From the NCBI RefSeq assembly GCF_020621385.1, contig NZ_JAESVA010000014.1, forward strand, positions 62,001 to 126,000: a stretch of DNA of 64,000 bases, in the 5' to 3' direction. Every line of letters begins with the position of its first letter. Position 1 is the first letter of the stretch. This document shows positions 1 to 9,777 of the stretch, piece after piece. This DNA is from Acidisoma cellulosilyticum (GTDB lineage Bacteria; Pseudomonadota; Alphaproteobacteria; Acetobacterales; Acetobacteraceae). Under the pieces are notes generated by a model that saw only the letters and a list, made by a program, of their open reading frames with translations, did no database searches and was not told the DNA's origin. The translations under genes were made by a program, and so were the position numbers.

Positions 1-27
1 TACGACAAGCTGGTAGTTCCCATCTGA
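1..27 (+). CDS. 3' end of an upstream CDS (partial)
   Basis: In frame 1 the window opens with eight sense codons (YDKLVVPI) and a TGA at 25-27. The 86 bases that follow carry no other convincing frame before the next gene. This is probably the C-terminus of a plus-strand gene that lies mostly outside the window. Eight residues are too few to name a family, and it may be chance. Confidence 0.3.
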   Translation, partial: YDKLVVPI

Positions 28-113
28 TCGGCGCTATCCTCCCGGCAAAAGAATGCGCCGCTCAGGCGTCGAACCGCTCGCGGGCTACCGCGAGCGACAG
101 GGAAGGGGTAGCC

Positions 114-2057
114 ATGCCAGGCCCACAGCCTGATCCGCAGGGCTTGCGACCGTTCAATATCCAGCACGGCAGTGCTGGCCGCGACACGATGTGCGCCTGG
201 GAAAGGTTCCTGACGGAAGACCCGCAAGGCACCGACCCCGTGCGCAACGTCGTCGTCTCCTCCTGGCTGCGCAGCCGGGAGCTCGGCATCAATCCTCGCG
301 GGCGTTCCGCGCCGCTCGCGGCCCGGGGCGATGCGATGGATCATCTCCGCGACCGCCATGCCGATCTTCTGGGCGCGGCCGCGGATGTTTTTGCCATGTC
401 GGCGCCGCTCCTCGGCGGCTCGCGCTCGCTCATGCTGCTCACCAATCCGGACGGCATCGTCCTGGATGCCATCGGCGACAATCAGACGCTGGATGCCGGG
501 CAGAGCATTCACCTGATGCAAGGCGGGGATTGGCGGGAGGATACGGTCGGCACCAACGGCATCGGCACGGCGCTCGCCACGCGCCGCCCGGCGCAGGTCC
601 ATGCGTCGGAGCATTTCTGCGAGGGTATCAAGGCCTGGACCTGCGCCGCCGCGCCGATATTCGAGCTGGGCACGGGGCAGGTTCTTGGCATCCTCGATAT
701 TTCCGGCCCGACCACCACCTATCAGCGCAATAATCTTAGCCTTGCGGTCTCGATCGCCCGGCAGATCGAGATGGTGCTGAACGAGCGGGCGAGCCGCGAA
801 AGGATGCGGCTGCTGGAAGTCTGTCTGGAGCGTCTGTCGGCCCGCGACGTCGCGGGACTGGTCGCGATCGATCGTGACGGGCGGCTGGTCCATAACAGCG
901 GGCGCCTGTCCAATCTGGTGCCATTGGGGCATCGGCTGCCGGGGCTGGATCGGCATGCCGCGGTCGAGGACTGGGCTTTGGCTTTGCCGGCGCCGCTCAG
1001 CGCCGATTGGTTCGATGTCATCAGGGTTGATGGGCGCGCCATCGGCGCGGTTCTCGTCATCCCCGAGCAACCTTCCCCGCGCTCTGCCCCAGTGGACTTG
1101 GCCGAGGCCGGTTTCGGCGCCATCATCGGCCGCAGCCCGGCCTTGGCACAGGCGCTGACCCGCGTCCGCCAGCTGCGCGGCAAGCGCGTGCCGATATTGA
1201 TCGAGGGCGAGACAGGCACCGGCAAGGAGCTTTTTGCTCGCGCTTTGCATGGTGAGGTGCGGGACAGCCATCCCTTCGTCGTCTTCAACTGCGGCGCCGT
1301 GGTCAAGGATCTGCTGGCGAGCGAATTGTTCGGCTATATCAGGGGCGCCTTTACCGGTGCGACGGCCGCAGGCGCCATCGGCCGTTTCGAACAGGCCCAT
1401 GGCGGCACGCTTTGTCTGGATGAAATCGGCGAGATGCCGCTCGACCTGCAATCCATCCTGCTGCGCGTGTTGGAGGACGGCATCATCTATCGCCTGGGCA
1501 GCGGTCAGCCGCATGTCGTCGATGTGCGTTTGGTCGCCATGACCAACCGCAATCTGTTGGAGGAGGTCGCGGCCGGGCGCTTCCGCCGTGATCTTTATCA
1601 TCGTCTGAGCGTGACCCGCATTCAGCCGCCACCCTTGCGGGACAGGACGGGCGATGTCGATCTGCTGATCGCGCATTTCAACCGGCTCTTGGCGGCCAGA
1701 CATGGCGTGTCAGAGCGTATGTTCGAGCAGCAGGCCATGCGGCTGCTGCGTGACTACGACTGGCCCGGCAATGTGCGGGAGCTGCGCAATCTAGTGGAAA
1801 GTCTGTTGCTGATGTCCGAGACCGCGTCGGTGACGGAGGAGGAATTGGTGCGGCTGCTTGAACCGGCGGCCATCCATTCGGACGGGCTTGGCGCCGCGCA
1901 ACATGGCAGTGCCAGCCTTGAGGATGCAGAACGCGTGGCCATCATCCAGGCGACGGGCCAATGCCACGGCAATCTCGCGGAAGCCGCCCGCGCGCTGCGC
2001 ATTTCCCGCAGCACGCTCTATCGCAAAATGGACCGTTACGGCCTGTCACATCGCTGA
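114..2057 (+). CDS. Sigma-54-dependent activator, AcoR type
   Basis: This is a 647-residue enhancer-binding transcription activator. It has an N-terminal region with the ILxSWxRSRxxG-like stretch typical of AcoR proteins, then a GAF sensor domain (about residues 70-230). A central AAA+ domain follows, with Walker A GETGTGKE (about 364-371) and the sigma-54 contact loop GAFTGA (about 411). A Fis-type helix-turn-helix closes the protein (about 610-645, ending [13 protein letters not shown]). The start at 114 is supported by a GGAAGGGG ribosome site just upstream; an internal ATG at 189 is a weaker alternative. AcoR relatives respond to small alcohols, diols or aldehydes. The target is probably the gene ending at position 27 or one outside the window. 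Confidence 0.93.
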   Translation: MPGPQPDPQGLRPFNIQHGSAGRDTMCAWERFLTEDPQGTDPVRNVVVSSWLRSRELGINPRGRSAPLAARGDAMDHLRDRHADLLGAAADVFAMSAPLLGGSRSLMLLTNPDGIVLDAIGDNQTLDAGQSIHLMQGGDWREDTVGTNGIGTALATRRPAQVHASEHFCEGIKAWTCAAAPIFELGTGQVLGILDISGPTTTYQRNNLSLAVSIARQIEMVLNERASRERMRLLEVCLERLSARDVAGLVAIDRDGRLVHNSGRLSNLVPLGHRLPGLDRHAAVEDWALALPAPLSADWFDVIRVDGRAIGAVLVIPEQPSPRSAPVDLAEAGFGAIIGRSPALAQALTRVRQLRGKRVPILIEGETGTGKELFARALHGEVRDSHPFVVFNCGAVVKDLLASELFGYIRGAFTGATAAGAIGRFEQAHGGTLCLDEIGEMPLDLQSILLRVLEDGIIYRLGSGQPHVVDVRLVAMTNRNLLEEVAAGRFRRDLYHRLSVTRIQPPPLRDRTGDVDLLIAHFNRLLAARHGVSERMFEQQAMRLLRDYDWPGNVRELRNLVESLLLMSETASVTEEELVRLLEPAAIHSDGLGAAQHGSASLEDAERVAIIQATGQCHGNLAEAARALRISRSTLYRKMDRYGLSHR

Positions 2058-2074
2058 CAGGTGGTCAGGCCTTG

Positions 2075-2467
2075 CTACTGATAGCGGCCGCCGCGCTGCA
2101 ATACTTCGATCTTGTAGCCGTCAGGGTCGGTGAGGAAAAAGAAGCGGGCCAAAGGCTTGCCGTCATGCTCCATGGATTTCAGCGGCGTCGGCGTCAGATC
2201 GGCGGCCAGCAGGCGCGCATGCAGACCCTCGATATCCTCGACCGACACCGCCAGATGGCCATAGCCGTCGCCGAGGGTATAGGCCTCGTCACGACCTTTA
2301 TTGACGGTCAGCTCCAGTTCGAAGCCGCTTTCGTCATCGGTCAGATAGATGAGGGAAAAGCTCGCGAAGTCATAACGGTCCTTCACCTTAAGCCCGAAGG
2401 CCTTGCCGTAAAAGGCGATCGATCTTGCATCGTCCAGCACACGGATCATGCTGTGGATGAGTTTCAT
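2075..2467 (-). CDS. gloA: Lactoylglutathione lyase / glyoxalase I family protein
   Basis: A 130-residue protein of the vicinal-oxygen-chelate fold, start MKLIHSMIRVLDD and end DPDGYKIEVLQRGGRY. Metal ligands expected of glyoxalase I are visible: His in the opening LIHSM, Glu in GFELELT, His in YGHLAVSV and Glu in YKIEV. Glyoxalase I isomerises the methylglyoxal-glutathione hemithioacetal to S-lactoylglutathione in the cytoplasm. The open frame runs 15 codons further upstream, but family alignment places the start at the ATG at 2467. It is convergent with the AcoR-type regulator and looks monocistronic. Confidence 0.9.
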   Translation of the reverse strand: MKLIHSMIRVLDDARSIAFYGKAFGLKVKDRYDFASFSLIYLTDDESGFELELTVNKGRDEAYTLGDGYGHLAVSVEDIEGLHARLLAADLTPTPLKSMEHDGKPLARFFFLTDPDGYKIEVLQRGGRYQ

Positions 2468-2601
2468 GAGATCAGGCTCCGTACCATCGAGACAGGAAAT
2501 TGCGGCGGACAAACGTCATCCCGCGTCAGCGATCCTACGCGACAATGAACCGGTCTCGATACTAATTCTCGTGGACCGGACAGGATATTCGGGGAATGTC
2601 G

Positions 2602-3987
2602 TTACCGGTCGGACCAGACGGGCAAAGCCGGTGGCGGCGTGATACCCGCTATCGTCTCGGCGAAGGCGAGCAAAGACGCGTCCTGACCGAAGCCCGCGAC
2701 CAGCTGAACGCCGATCGGCAGGCGTTCTTTTGATACAGCAACCGGAAGGCTGATGGCGGGAAGCCCGGCGAGATTGATCCAGCCGGTGAAGATCGCATGG
2801 TCGCGCGGGCCGGCCTCGCGGCCATCGATGCGGTCAGGGTAAGGGGTATCGGCTGCCCAGGGCAGCGCCGCCGCACTCGGTGTCAGAACCAGATCATACT
2901 GCGTGAAAAGATCAGCGAGGCGCAGGCGGAAGGCCGTCACCCATTCCAGGGCTTCGGTGTAATCGGCGCCGGTGATCGCGCGGCCCTCTTGCGCCATGGT
3001 CTGCACGGTGGTGCCGGCCTGAGCTTCGAAACCCGGACGCCAACCCATAAGATAGGCGACGCCGGCGCGCGAGATGACGAACCAGGTGCGATTGGCGGCC
3101 GTAAGGTCGAAGAAGACCGTACCGTCGAAGACCTCGGCGCCCTGGCCCGCCAGGGTCGCCGCGAAGGCCTGGGTTGCGGACGCTACCTCGGGGTCGACCG
3201 GCGCCGCGCCGAATTGCGGAATATAGAGCACGCGCGGTTTGCGGTTCGGCCAGGGCGCCGGTTTCGCGAAAAGGGAGCGGCGGTCACGCGGGTCCGGCCC
3301 CTGCAGGATGCTGTCGAGCAGCCGCGCATCGGCCAGGCTGCGGGTCAGCGTGCCGATGACTTCGAAGTCGCTCAGGATCGCGGGAAATCCCCAAAGCCGG
3401 GGCATATGCCCGGTCGAGGGTTTCCAGCCGACAAGCCCGGTATGGCTGGCCGGGCGGCGGATCGAGCCGCCGCCATCCGTGCCGATTGCGGCCGGCACAA
3501 GCCCGGCCGCGACACCGGCTGCCGCACCGCCGGACGACCCGCCGGGGGTCAGGTCGCGGTTCCATGGGTTGCGGGTGACACCGAAAAGATCGTTCCGCGT
3601 ATAGCCCTCCAGCGTCAGTTCCGGGACATTGGTCTTGCCGAGAATGACGGCACCGGCCGCGCGCAGACGGGCGACCGGAAGCTCATCCTGCTCCGGCATG
3701 AAATCGGCGAGAGCGCGGCTGCCCCAGGTCGCCGGCAGCCCGCGCACCAGGATATTGTCCTTGATCGACAGCGGCACGCCTTCCAATGGGGAGCGCGCGG
3801 CCCCTTGCGCCAATCTCGCGTCACTGTCGCGCGCGGCGGCCAGGGCGCTGTCCTTGTCGATGGCGACGAAGCTGTTAAGGCTCGGGTCGCGCTCGGCGAT
3901 CCGCGCCAGACAGCGGTCGAGCAAAGCCTCCGCCGTCAGGCTGCCCTCACGCAAGGCCGCGGCGATGTCACCCAGATCCTCGGGCAT
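2602..3987 (-). CDS. Amidase (amidase signature family)
   Basis: This 461-residue cytoplasmic hydrolase carries the amidase signature core: Lys76 in PLSIKDN, the Ser pair at 151-152 in GGSSGG, and Ser175 in DGGGSIRRPA, which together form the Ser-cisSer-Lys triad. The start at 3987 has a GGAGGAT ribosome site; the longer open frame upstream overlaps the permease and is rejected. It is the last gene of the minus-strand operon with the BMP importer and the ring-opening amidohydrolase. That context suggests it hydrolyses the ring-opened product, like ureidomalonase, or carboxybiuret hydrolase (AtzE). No AtzG-like small partner is seen next to it. The exact substrate cannot be read from the sequence. 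Confidence 0.9.
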   Translation of the reverse strand: MPEDLGDIAAALREGSLTAEALLDRCLARIAERDPSLNSFVAIDKDSALAAARDSDARLAQGAARSPLEGVPLSIKDNILVRGLPATWGSRALADFMPEQDELPVARLRAAGAVILGKTNVPELTLEGYTRNDLFGVTRNPWNRDLTPGGSSGGAAAGVAAGLVPAAIGTDGGGSIRRPASHTGLVGWKPSTGHMPRLWGFPAILSDFEVIGTLTRSLADARLLDSILQGPDPRDRRSLFAKPAPWPNRKPRVLYIPQFGAAPVDPEVASATQAFAATLAGQGAEVFDGTVFFDLTAANRTWFVISRAGVAYLMGWRPGFEAQAGTTVQTMAQEGRAITGADYTEALEWVTAFRLRLADLFTQYDLVLTPSAAALPWAADTPYPDRIDGREAGPRDHAIFTGWINLAGLPAISLPVAVSKERLPIGVQLVAGFGQDASLLAFAETIAGITPPPALPVWSDR

Positions 3988-4013
3988 GCGATCCTCCTTG
4001 GCCGGAACGAGTG

Positions 4014-4907
4014 TCACAGCGGCTTGCCGATGAAGGCAGGCAGTTTGGTCGATCGGCCGAGACCCGCCAGCACGGCGATCGCGATCAGATAGGGCATCAT
4101 CTGCACGACATAGGAGCTGACGGGGATGCCAAATCCCTGCAGCCGAAACTCCAGCGCCTCGGCCGCTCCAAAAACAAGGCAAGCGGCGGCGGCGCCCCAG
4201 GGGTGCCAGCGGCCGACGATGAGGGACGCGAGGGCAAGATAGCCGCGGCCGCCGGTCATGCCGTCCGTGAAGGTGCCGACCTGTTGCAGGGACAGCACGG
4301 CACCGCCCAATCCTGCGATGGCGCCGCAACTGATGACGGCGATCATGCGCAGGCGCTGCGGATCGGCCCCGGCCACGAAGACGGCTTCGGGGTTTTCACC
4401 GGTCGCGCGCAGCAGCAGGCCGGTCTGCGTGCGAAACAGCAGGACGGACAGGCCGGCGCAGCCAAGCACCGCCAGATAGGTCAAGGGCGGGTGGGAAAAC
4501 AGCAGCGGCCCCGCGACCGGAATGCGGGACAGGCCGGGGATGGGCCAAGGCCCCAGCGGATCGACCTGGATCGCGGCGGTCCCGGCCAGGATGTGCAAAA
4601 GATAGGTGGTCAGGCCGAGCGCCAGAATATTGGCGGTCAGGCCCGTCACCATATTATCGGCGCGGTATCGCACGGTGACGATGGCGACGATCAGGCCGAT
4701 CGCGCCCCCGCCCAGAACGGCGAGCAGAAGCCCGACGGCAGCGCTGGATGACGCCCAGGCGCCGATGACGGCGGAGAATGCGCCCATCAGCATCATGCCT
4801 TCCAGCCCGACCGCGAAAACCCCGGCGCGTTCGGACAGGATGCCGCCGAGGGCCGCGAAAATGAGCGGCGTCGCGATCCGGATGGCGGCGGCGAGGAAAT
4901 CGATCAT
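4014..4907 (-). CDS. BMP-type ABC importer permease (second subunit)
   Basis: A 297-residue integral membrane protein of the branched-chain/BMP permease family (YufQ/NupQ-like), with about eight hydrophobic segments and the typical opening GGILSERAGVFAVGLEGMML. It pairs with the permease encoded just upstream to form the membrane channel of a nucleoside- or base-type importer. The start ATG at 4907 overlaps the upstream gene's TGA (ATGA), so the two are probably translationally coupled. The longer open frame to 5372 is a shadow of the neighbouring permease gene. Confidence 0.93.
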   Translation of the reverse strand: MIDFLAAAIRIATPLIFAALGGILSERAGVFAVGLEGMMLMGAFSAVIGAWASSSAAVGLLLAVLGGGAIGLIVAIVTVRYRADNMVTGLTANILALGLTTYLLHILAGTAAIQVDPLGPWPIPGLSRIPVAGPLLFSHPPLTYLAVLGCAGLSVLLFRTQTGLLLRATGENPEAVFVAGADPQRLRMIAVISCGAIAGLGGAVLSLQQVGTFTDGMTGGRGYLALASLIVGRWHPWGAAAACLVFGAAEALEFRLQGFGIPVSSYVVQMMPYLIAIAVLAGLGRSTKLPAFIGKPL

Positions 4908-5944
4908 GCGCGGCGCACCGTGGCGGTGAGGATGAACAGCATGGTGATGCCTTCGATGACGACGACCAGCGCCGAAGGCACGCCGATCTGCCGCTGCATG
5001 GCAAGCGCGCCCGTCTCCAGCAATCCCACGAACAGCGCGGCGGGGATCACGGCCGCAGGTTCCAGGGCGCCGAGCAAAGCGACCGTCACCGCCTTGAAGC
5101 CGAAACCGGTCGAGAAGCCTTCGATCAGGCGGTGATGAAGGCCGAGGATTTCCACGCCGCCACCGAGCCCGGCAAGGCCGCCGGCGGTCAGCATGACGCC
5201 CCAGGTGACGGCGGCGGTCGAAAATCCGGCATAGGCGGCAGCCGCGCGGGATCGGCCGGTGACGCGGATCGCGAAACCCCAGGGCGTCTTCCAAAGCAGG
5301 AAGGACAAGGCGAGCGAAGCAAACACGCCGATCAGGATGCCGATGTGAAAATAAAAATGCGGCACGCGCCACAGCCAGACGGCGCGCGGCATGGCCGGGG
5401 ATTGCAGGAAGCCGGCGCCGGGCTGGCCGAGCGGACCCGAGAGGACGAGTTGCACGAACAGGAGAGCGACAAAGTTCAGCAGCAGCGTCACCAAAACCTC
5501 ATGGACGCGGCGGCCGAGATGGATGGCGGTCGCAACGGCCGCCCAAAGCCCGCCGCAGAGAATGGCCGCGATCAGGGCCGCGATGGCGGTGATGACGGTC
5601 GGCGGTCCGGGCCAGGCCAGCACCGTCGCGGCCGTGCCGATTCCGCCCATCGCGATTTGGCCGTCCGATCCCATATTGATGACGCCGGCGCGAAAGCAAA
5701 GCGCGAGCCCTGCACCCGCGAGAAGATAAGGGCAGGTGCGGTTGAGCACGGTGCCGATCTGATAGGGGGACCCCAGCGCCCCGGCGAGCATCGCCCGGAA
5801 AGCGGTCAGCGGGTTATGGCCGGCAAGCGCCACCAAAACGGCGGCGCAAAGCATGGACAGGCCGATCGCCACCAGAATGCGCGGAAACAGACCGTCCCGG
5901 CGCAGGCGAAAGGCAAGGCGCGGGGCGCCAGCGGTTTCGCTCAT
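4904..5944 (-). CDS. BMP-type ABC importer permease (first subunit)
   Basis: A 346-residue membrane protein with many hydrophobic helices, of the YufP/NupP-like permease family. The motif FRAGVINMGSDGQIAMGG at about residues 83-100 is characteristic. It forms the importer pore with the permease downstream. The start at 5944 overlaps the ATPase stop codon (ATGA), which fixes it over an upstream ATG seven codons earlier. It belongs to an operon running from the LysR side at about 11.2 kb to the amidase at 2.6 kb. Confidence 0.93.
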   Translation of the reverse strand: MSETAGAPRLAFRLRRDGLFPRILVAIGLSMLCAAVLVALAGHNPLTAFRAMLAGALGSPYQIGTVLNRTCPYLLAGAGLALCFRAGVINMGSDGQIAMGGIGTAATVLAWPGPPTVITAIAALIAAILCGGLWAAVATAIHLGRRVHEVLVTLLLNFVALLFVQLVLSGPLGQPGAGFLQSPAMPRAVWLWRVPHFYFHIGILIGVFASLALSFLLWKTPWGFAIRVTGRSRAAAAYAGFSTAAVTWGVMLTAGGLAGLGGGVEILGLHHRLIEGFSTGFGFKAVTVALLGALEPAAVIPAALFVGLLETGALAMQRQIGVPSALVVVIEGITMLFILTATVRRA

Positions 5945-7428
5945 GCGGCCCGTCCGGACATCCAAAGGCCAAGCTGCGGCATATCGATCGCCGCGCGGGC
6001 CATGATGCCGGCGATGGTGCCGCCGGCGATGACGGCGACGCGGTCGCTGATCGACAGCACTTCTTCAAGCTCCGATGAGATGTAGATCACGCAAGCGCCG
6101 GCGTCGCGCAAAGCGATCATGCGTTCCAGCACGAAATGCGTGGCCCCCGGATCCAGGCCCCAGGTCGGCTGATGCGCGATCAGCACGGCGGGATTGCGGT
6201 CCAATTCGCGGGCGATGACGATCTTCTGCTGATTGCCGCCGGACAGCCGGCTTGCCGGTGTCGCGGGGGAGGGGGCGCGGATATCGAAACGCTGCATAAG
6301 GGCTTTCGCCTTGGTAAGGCCGGCCCGGCCGGCGAGCAGACCGTGGCGGCGATAGGGCGCGCGCCGGCTGTCGCGCAGCATCAGATTATCCGCGATCGTC
6401 ATGCTGCGGACGAGGGCGGTGCTGCTGCGGTCGGCGGGCATATAAGCGAGGCCCGCTTGCATGCGCGCGTTCACGGTCGCGCGTGTAATCTCCTGCCCGT
6501 CGAGGCTGATGCGACCGGCCGTCGCGCGGCGCAACCCGGCCAGGGTTTCTGCCAGTTCCAGCTGTCCGTTCCCGTCGACGCCGGCGATGCCGAGGATTTC
6601 GCCGCCGCGCAGGGTGAGGTCGATCGGTCCCAGTCCTGGGCCGCTCAATCCCTGGATATCAAGCCGGATCGGGCCGGGCGCGATCTCGCCGAGGATTTGC
6701 GGTGCGGTGACATCGCGGCCGACCATCATGCCAGCAAGCCCGGCGCGGCTGGCCCCGGCAACCGGCGCGCGGCCTGACACCTTCCCCGCGCGCAGCACGG
6801 TCACGGTATCGCAGACCGCCATGACCTCCGGCAGCTTATGGGTGATGAAGACGATGCCCTTGCCGTCCTGCCGCAAGCGTCTGAGGATCGCGAGCAGTTC
6901 GGTGACCTCGGACGGGGCCAGGTTCGATGTCGGCTCATCCAGAATAAGCAGTTCGGCTTCGCGCAGCACCGCTTTCAGGATCTCGATCCGCTGCCGGCGG
7001 CCGAGGGGAAGATCGGCCACGCGGGCGAAAGGATCAAGCGCCAGTCCGAAACGTTCGCTGGTTTCGCGGATGCGCGCGGCCATGGCGTGGCGACCCAGCC
7101 ACCATCCGGATTCCTTCCAGCCGAGCATGACATTCTCGACGACTGTCATCGCCTCGACCAGCATGAAATGTTGATGGATCATGGCGATGCCGGCGGCCAT
7201 GGCATCGCCCGGGCGATGGCCGGCCAGTTCCTTGCCGCGAAACACGATGCCGCCGCCGTCGGGTGGCACCATGCCGAACAGCACTTTCATCAGCGTGCTT
7301 TTGCCGGACCCGTTCTCGCCGAGCAGGCCGACGATCTCGCCGGCATGGACATCGAGATCGATGCCGTCATTGGCGCGCAGCTTGCCGTAACAACGGACTA
7401 TTCCGCGCATTTCCAGAAGTGCGGCCAT
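5941..7428 (-). CDS. BMP-type ABC importer ATP-binding protein (two NBDs)
   Basis: A 495-residue protein with two tandem nucleotide-binding domains. NBD1 has Walker A GENGSGKST (37-45), a divergent signature LPLGRRQR and Walker B LLILDEPTSNL. NBD2 has a degenerate Walker A (GVDGNGQLE), an intact LSGGNQQK at 395, and His-Gln in place of the usual Asp-Glu after LIA (about 419-420), as is common in NupO/YufO-type proteins. It energises the importer formed with the two permeases downstream and the binding protein upstream. Confidence 0.94.
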   Translation of the reverse strand: MAALLEMRGIVRCYGKLRANDGIDLDVHAGEIVGLLGENGSGKSTLMKVLFGMVPPDGGGIVFRGKELAGHRPGDAMAAGIAMIHQHFMLVEAMTVVENVMLGWKESGWWLGRHAMAARIRETSERFGLALDPFARVADLPLGRRQRIEILKAVLREAELLILDEPTSNLAPSEVTELLAILRRLRQDGKGIVFITHKLPEVMAVCDTVTVLRAGKVSGRAPVAGASRAGLAGMMVGRDVTAPQILGEIAPGPIRLDIQGLSGPGLGPIDLTLRGGEILGIAGVDGNGQLELAETLAGLRRATAGRISLDGQEITRATVNARMQAGLAYMPADRSSTALVRSMTIADNLMLRDSRRAPYRRHGLLAGRAGLTKAKALMQRFDIRAPSPATPASRLSGGNQQKIVIARELDRNPAVLIAHQPTWGLDPGATHFVLERMIALRDAGACVIYISSELEEVLSISDRVAVIAGGTIAGIMARAAIDMPQLGLWMSGRAA

Positions 7429-7497
7429 CGGACCTCGACCGGATCTGGCAGCGGTCCGGTGATCTGGACCGCTGCCTTGACCTGTCTCTCTCTTGCC

Positions 7498-8517
7498 TCA
7501 GCTACCGGGGCGGGCGTCGTGGTCGGTCGGCACGACCTTGAGCTTGCCGGAGGCGAAATCCGTCCCCATCGCGTCGATCTCGGTAACGACGGCTGCCGGC
7601 ACCACAGGATTGAAGGCCTTGCCCGGCAGATAGCCGAAGGAAGCGCCGGTCACGGGGGCGGTGTTATAGCCATATTGCACGAAACTGCCGAGAAGCTTGC
7701 CCGCCTTCACCTGATCGGCGACATTGCCGATCATTGCCGGCCAGTCCTCCAGAATATTCGTCAGCACCAGATCGGGCGCGATCTTTGTCTGATCGAAGCC
7801 GCGCCCGGTGACATAGACATGCCGTTCCTTGGCGGCCTCGACCAGACCGGCTTCGGCGGCATTCAGCTTGCCGGTCAGGACGTCGGCCCCTTGATCGATC
7901 AAGGACAGGGCGGCCTCCTTTGCTTCGGCCGAATCTTCCATATCCTTGATATAGATGATCGAGACCTTGGCGCCGGCCTGGGTGGCGCAGATCCGGAACC
8001 CACCGGCCTGGGCGGTGATATTGGGCACGCCCTGCAGACCATAGACGCCCGCGACCTTATGGGTCTTGCTCATGCGCGCGGCCAGCAGGCCCAGCTGGCA
8101 GCCGAATTGCGCGTTGTTCCAGTCGATCGACATAACGTTCGGCGCCTGACCTTCGTTGCCGCTGACGGCAATGAATTCGACCTTCGGAAAATCGGGCGCG
8201 ACTTCCTCCATGGCCGAGACGAAACGCCCGGAATGGCCAAGGACGATGTTATAGCCCTGGCTTGCATAGTCGCGCAGCGCATCCGTCTCGTCGGCATCGG
8301 CGACATTCTCGGAATAGGCGATCGTGAAGCCGTGCGGCTCCAGGCTTTTGACGATCGCATAGCCGAGCGCGTTCCAGCTTTGATCGTTGATGCTGCCGGG
8401 CAGCAGAATGGCGGCTTTGTCGGCGGCCTGCGCGGGGGACAAGCAGGTGGCGCCGAGCAGGATGGCGGCACCGGCGGCCAGACCTTGGCAGCGACGGACC
8501 AGGCGTTTCGTCGTCAT
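7498..8517 (-). CDS. BMP family substrate-binding protein
   Basis: A 339-residue periplasmic protein with a Sec signal peptide (hydrophobic core about 12-27, likely cleavage after AQA at about 32). The body is a Bmp/PnrA-type binding fold: an early ILLPGSINDQSWN, then VEFIAVSGNE and GVYGLQGVPNITAQAGGF. BMP proteins bind nucleosides, purines, pyrimidines and related compounds. It sits 69 bases upstream of its ATPase gene and is followed by both permeases, giving a complete importer. Its position next to a ring-opening amidohydrolase points to an N-heterocyclic ligand. Confidence 0.93.
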   Translation of the reverse strand: MTTKRLVRRCQGLAAGAAILLGATCLSPAQAADKAAILLPGSINDQSWNALGYAIVKSLEPHGFTIAYSENVADADETDALRDYASQGYNIVLGHSGRFVSAMEEVAPDFPKVEFIAVSGNEGQAPNVMSIDWNNAQFGCQLGLLAARMSKTHKVAGVYGLQGVPNITAQAGGFRICATQAGAKVSIIYIKDMEDSAEAKEAALSLIDQGADVLTGKLNAAEAGLVEAAKERHVYVTGRGFDQTKIAPDLVLTNILEDWPAMIGNVADQVKAGKLLGSFVQYGYNTAPVTGASFGYLPGKAFNPVVPAAVVTEIDAMGTDFASGKLKVVPTDHDARPGS

Positions 8518-8612
8518 GACATTGACCCTCGGGTTGTGACGCTAGTCCGTTTGTGAGATCCGGCTTTGGTCAAGGCCAGTGCGGTCGCCGGACCCGCACC
8601 GCGTCTATTCCC

Positions 8613-9704
8613 TTATAGCTTGACGATGACGGCGATCGGCGCTTCGCCGGGCCGGCATTGATGCTCGGTCCCACCGGAGATGAAAATTGCCGAGTCTCCG
8701 GTGACCGAGGTCAGCACGGCGCCGAGTGCCGCGCGGGCGTGACGTTCGTAATGGATATCGGCATCCGACAGCATGGTGGTGCGCCGTCCACGCAATAGGC
8801 CATTGGCCGGGGCTTCGGCTTTGGCGAAGATGGCCTGGATACGGTCGATTTGGGGTTGGACGGCGGGGTCGCCCGCCGCGTCCCGTGCCGCCATGTGCAC
8901 GGCCTCGGCGTCGACGATATCGCGCAGCACGGCATGGCCGATGCGCAGATCGCCGCCGGCCTGGTCGGAATTGCCGAAGACGAGGATCTCGCAATTCCGC
9001 AACTCGCCGCCGGCCGAGGTATTCGCGACCGAGGAATAAAGGTCCATGCGCTGGGCGATGACGGTGTCGTCAAGCGCCGCCTCGTCAACCTCACCGAGTG
9101 CCAGGGCCACGCCGAGCGCGGTCGCCCCGCGGGCATAGGGTTTGGACCCGTTCGGATCGCGCGTCACCAGCGTCGCGCCGCGACGGTCCGCGTCGGCGAC
9201 AGCAGCCGGGGTCAGCAACGGCCCCTTGACTTGGACATAGTGGACGTCGCGCGGGTCGGTGATCGCGGCCTCCGCCTGGGCGGACCGCACGGCATCCGCG
9301 ACCAGGCGCACCTCGGCCATGGTGCCGACTTCCTCGGGCGCGAGGTCGCGGGTGACGGCGATACCCAGTGCCAGGCGCTTCTCGCCGTTGACCGGCGCCT
9401 CCGCCGCGCTGCGCGTGAAGATGGTGGCATGGGGGCTCAATACGCCTTCCGTGCCGCCGGACCAGACGAAGGCGATCCTGCGGCCGACCTCTTCCGCCGA
9501 TATCGCCAGATGGCGGGCGAGAGCCAGGGAAAAGGACAGGGTCGCGAATCCGCGCGTGAAGTCGTTGGCGCCGCCATTGCCTTCCGTCTTGCCGATGAGG
9601 GCGACGATTTCGCGCGGATCGACCGCGCCGCTGTCGATCAGACGCTCCAGACCCGAGACATCGCTCGGATTTGCCATCGCTACCTTATGGACGCCTATGC
9701 GCAA
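8613..9704 (-). CDS. Ring-opening amidohydrolase (cyanuric acid amidohydrolase / barbiturase family)
   Basis: This 363-residue protein matches the AtzD/TrzD/barbiturase family in length and motifs. The fold has three repeats, each giving a Lys-Ser pair. Candidates here are Lys39 with Ser82 (WSGGTEG), Lys160 (YVQVKGP) with Ser230 (ANTSAGGE), and Lys295 with Ser343 (FISGGTEH). The family hydrolytically opens cyanuric acid to carboxybiuret, or barbituric acid to ureidomalonate. Motifs alone do not settle which. Neighbours are an amidohydrolase 73 bases upstream, a BMP importer downstream and a terminal amidase, which fits degradation of an oxidised pyrimidine or an s-triazine. Confidence 0.9.
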   Translation of the reverse strand: MRIGVHKVAMANPSDVSGLERLIDSGAVDPREIVALIGKTEGNGGANDFTRGFATLSFSLALARHLAISAEEVGRRIAFVWSGGTEGVLSPHATIFTRSAAEAPVNGEKRLALGIAVTRDLAPEEVGTMAEVRLVADAVRSAQAEAAITDPRDVHYVQVKGPLLTPAAVADADRRGATLVTRDPNGSKPYARGATALGVALALGEVDEAALDDTVIAQRMDLYSSVANTSAGGELRNCEILVFGNSDQAGGDLRIGHAVLRDIVDAEAVHMAARDAAGDPAVQPQIDRIQAIFAKAEAPANGLLRGRRTTMLSDADIHYERHARAALGAVLTSVTGDSAIFISGGTEHQCRPGEAPIAVIVKL

Positions 9705-9777
9705 GGCAAGCTCCTTTATCCTCTAGGCAAGAGTGGACGTCCTTGCTGCGCTGCGCAACTGGGCTGGGGCCGATTTT

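Noticed and set aside
62-292. 76-codon minus-strand frame at the left edge
   Set aside because: It overlaps the start of the AcoR-type gene in antisense and has no family features; a high-GC shadow frame.
2797-4092. 431-codon plus-strand frame opposite the amidase
   Set aside because: The residues (Arg/Gly/Gln-rich) are typical of an antisense frame of a GC-rich gene; the amidase on the other strand has all catalytic motifs.
6838-8556. 572-codon plus-strand frame opposite the BMP ATPase and binding-protein genes
   Set aside because: It spans two well-supported genes in antisense and has no recognisable domain.
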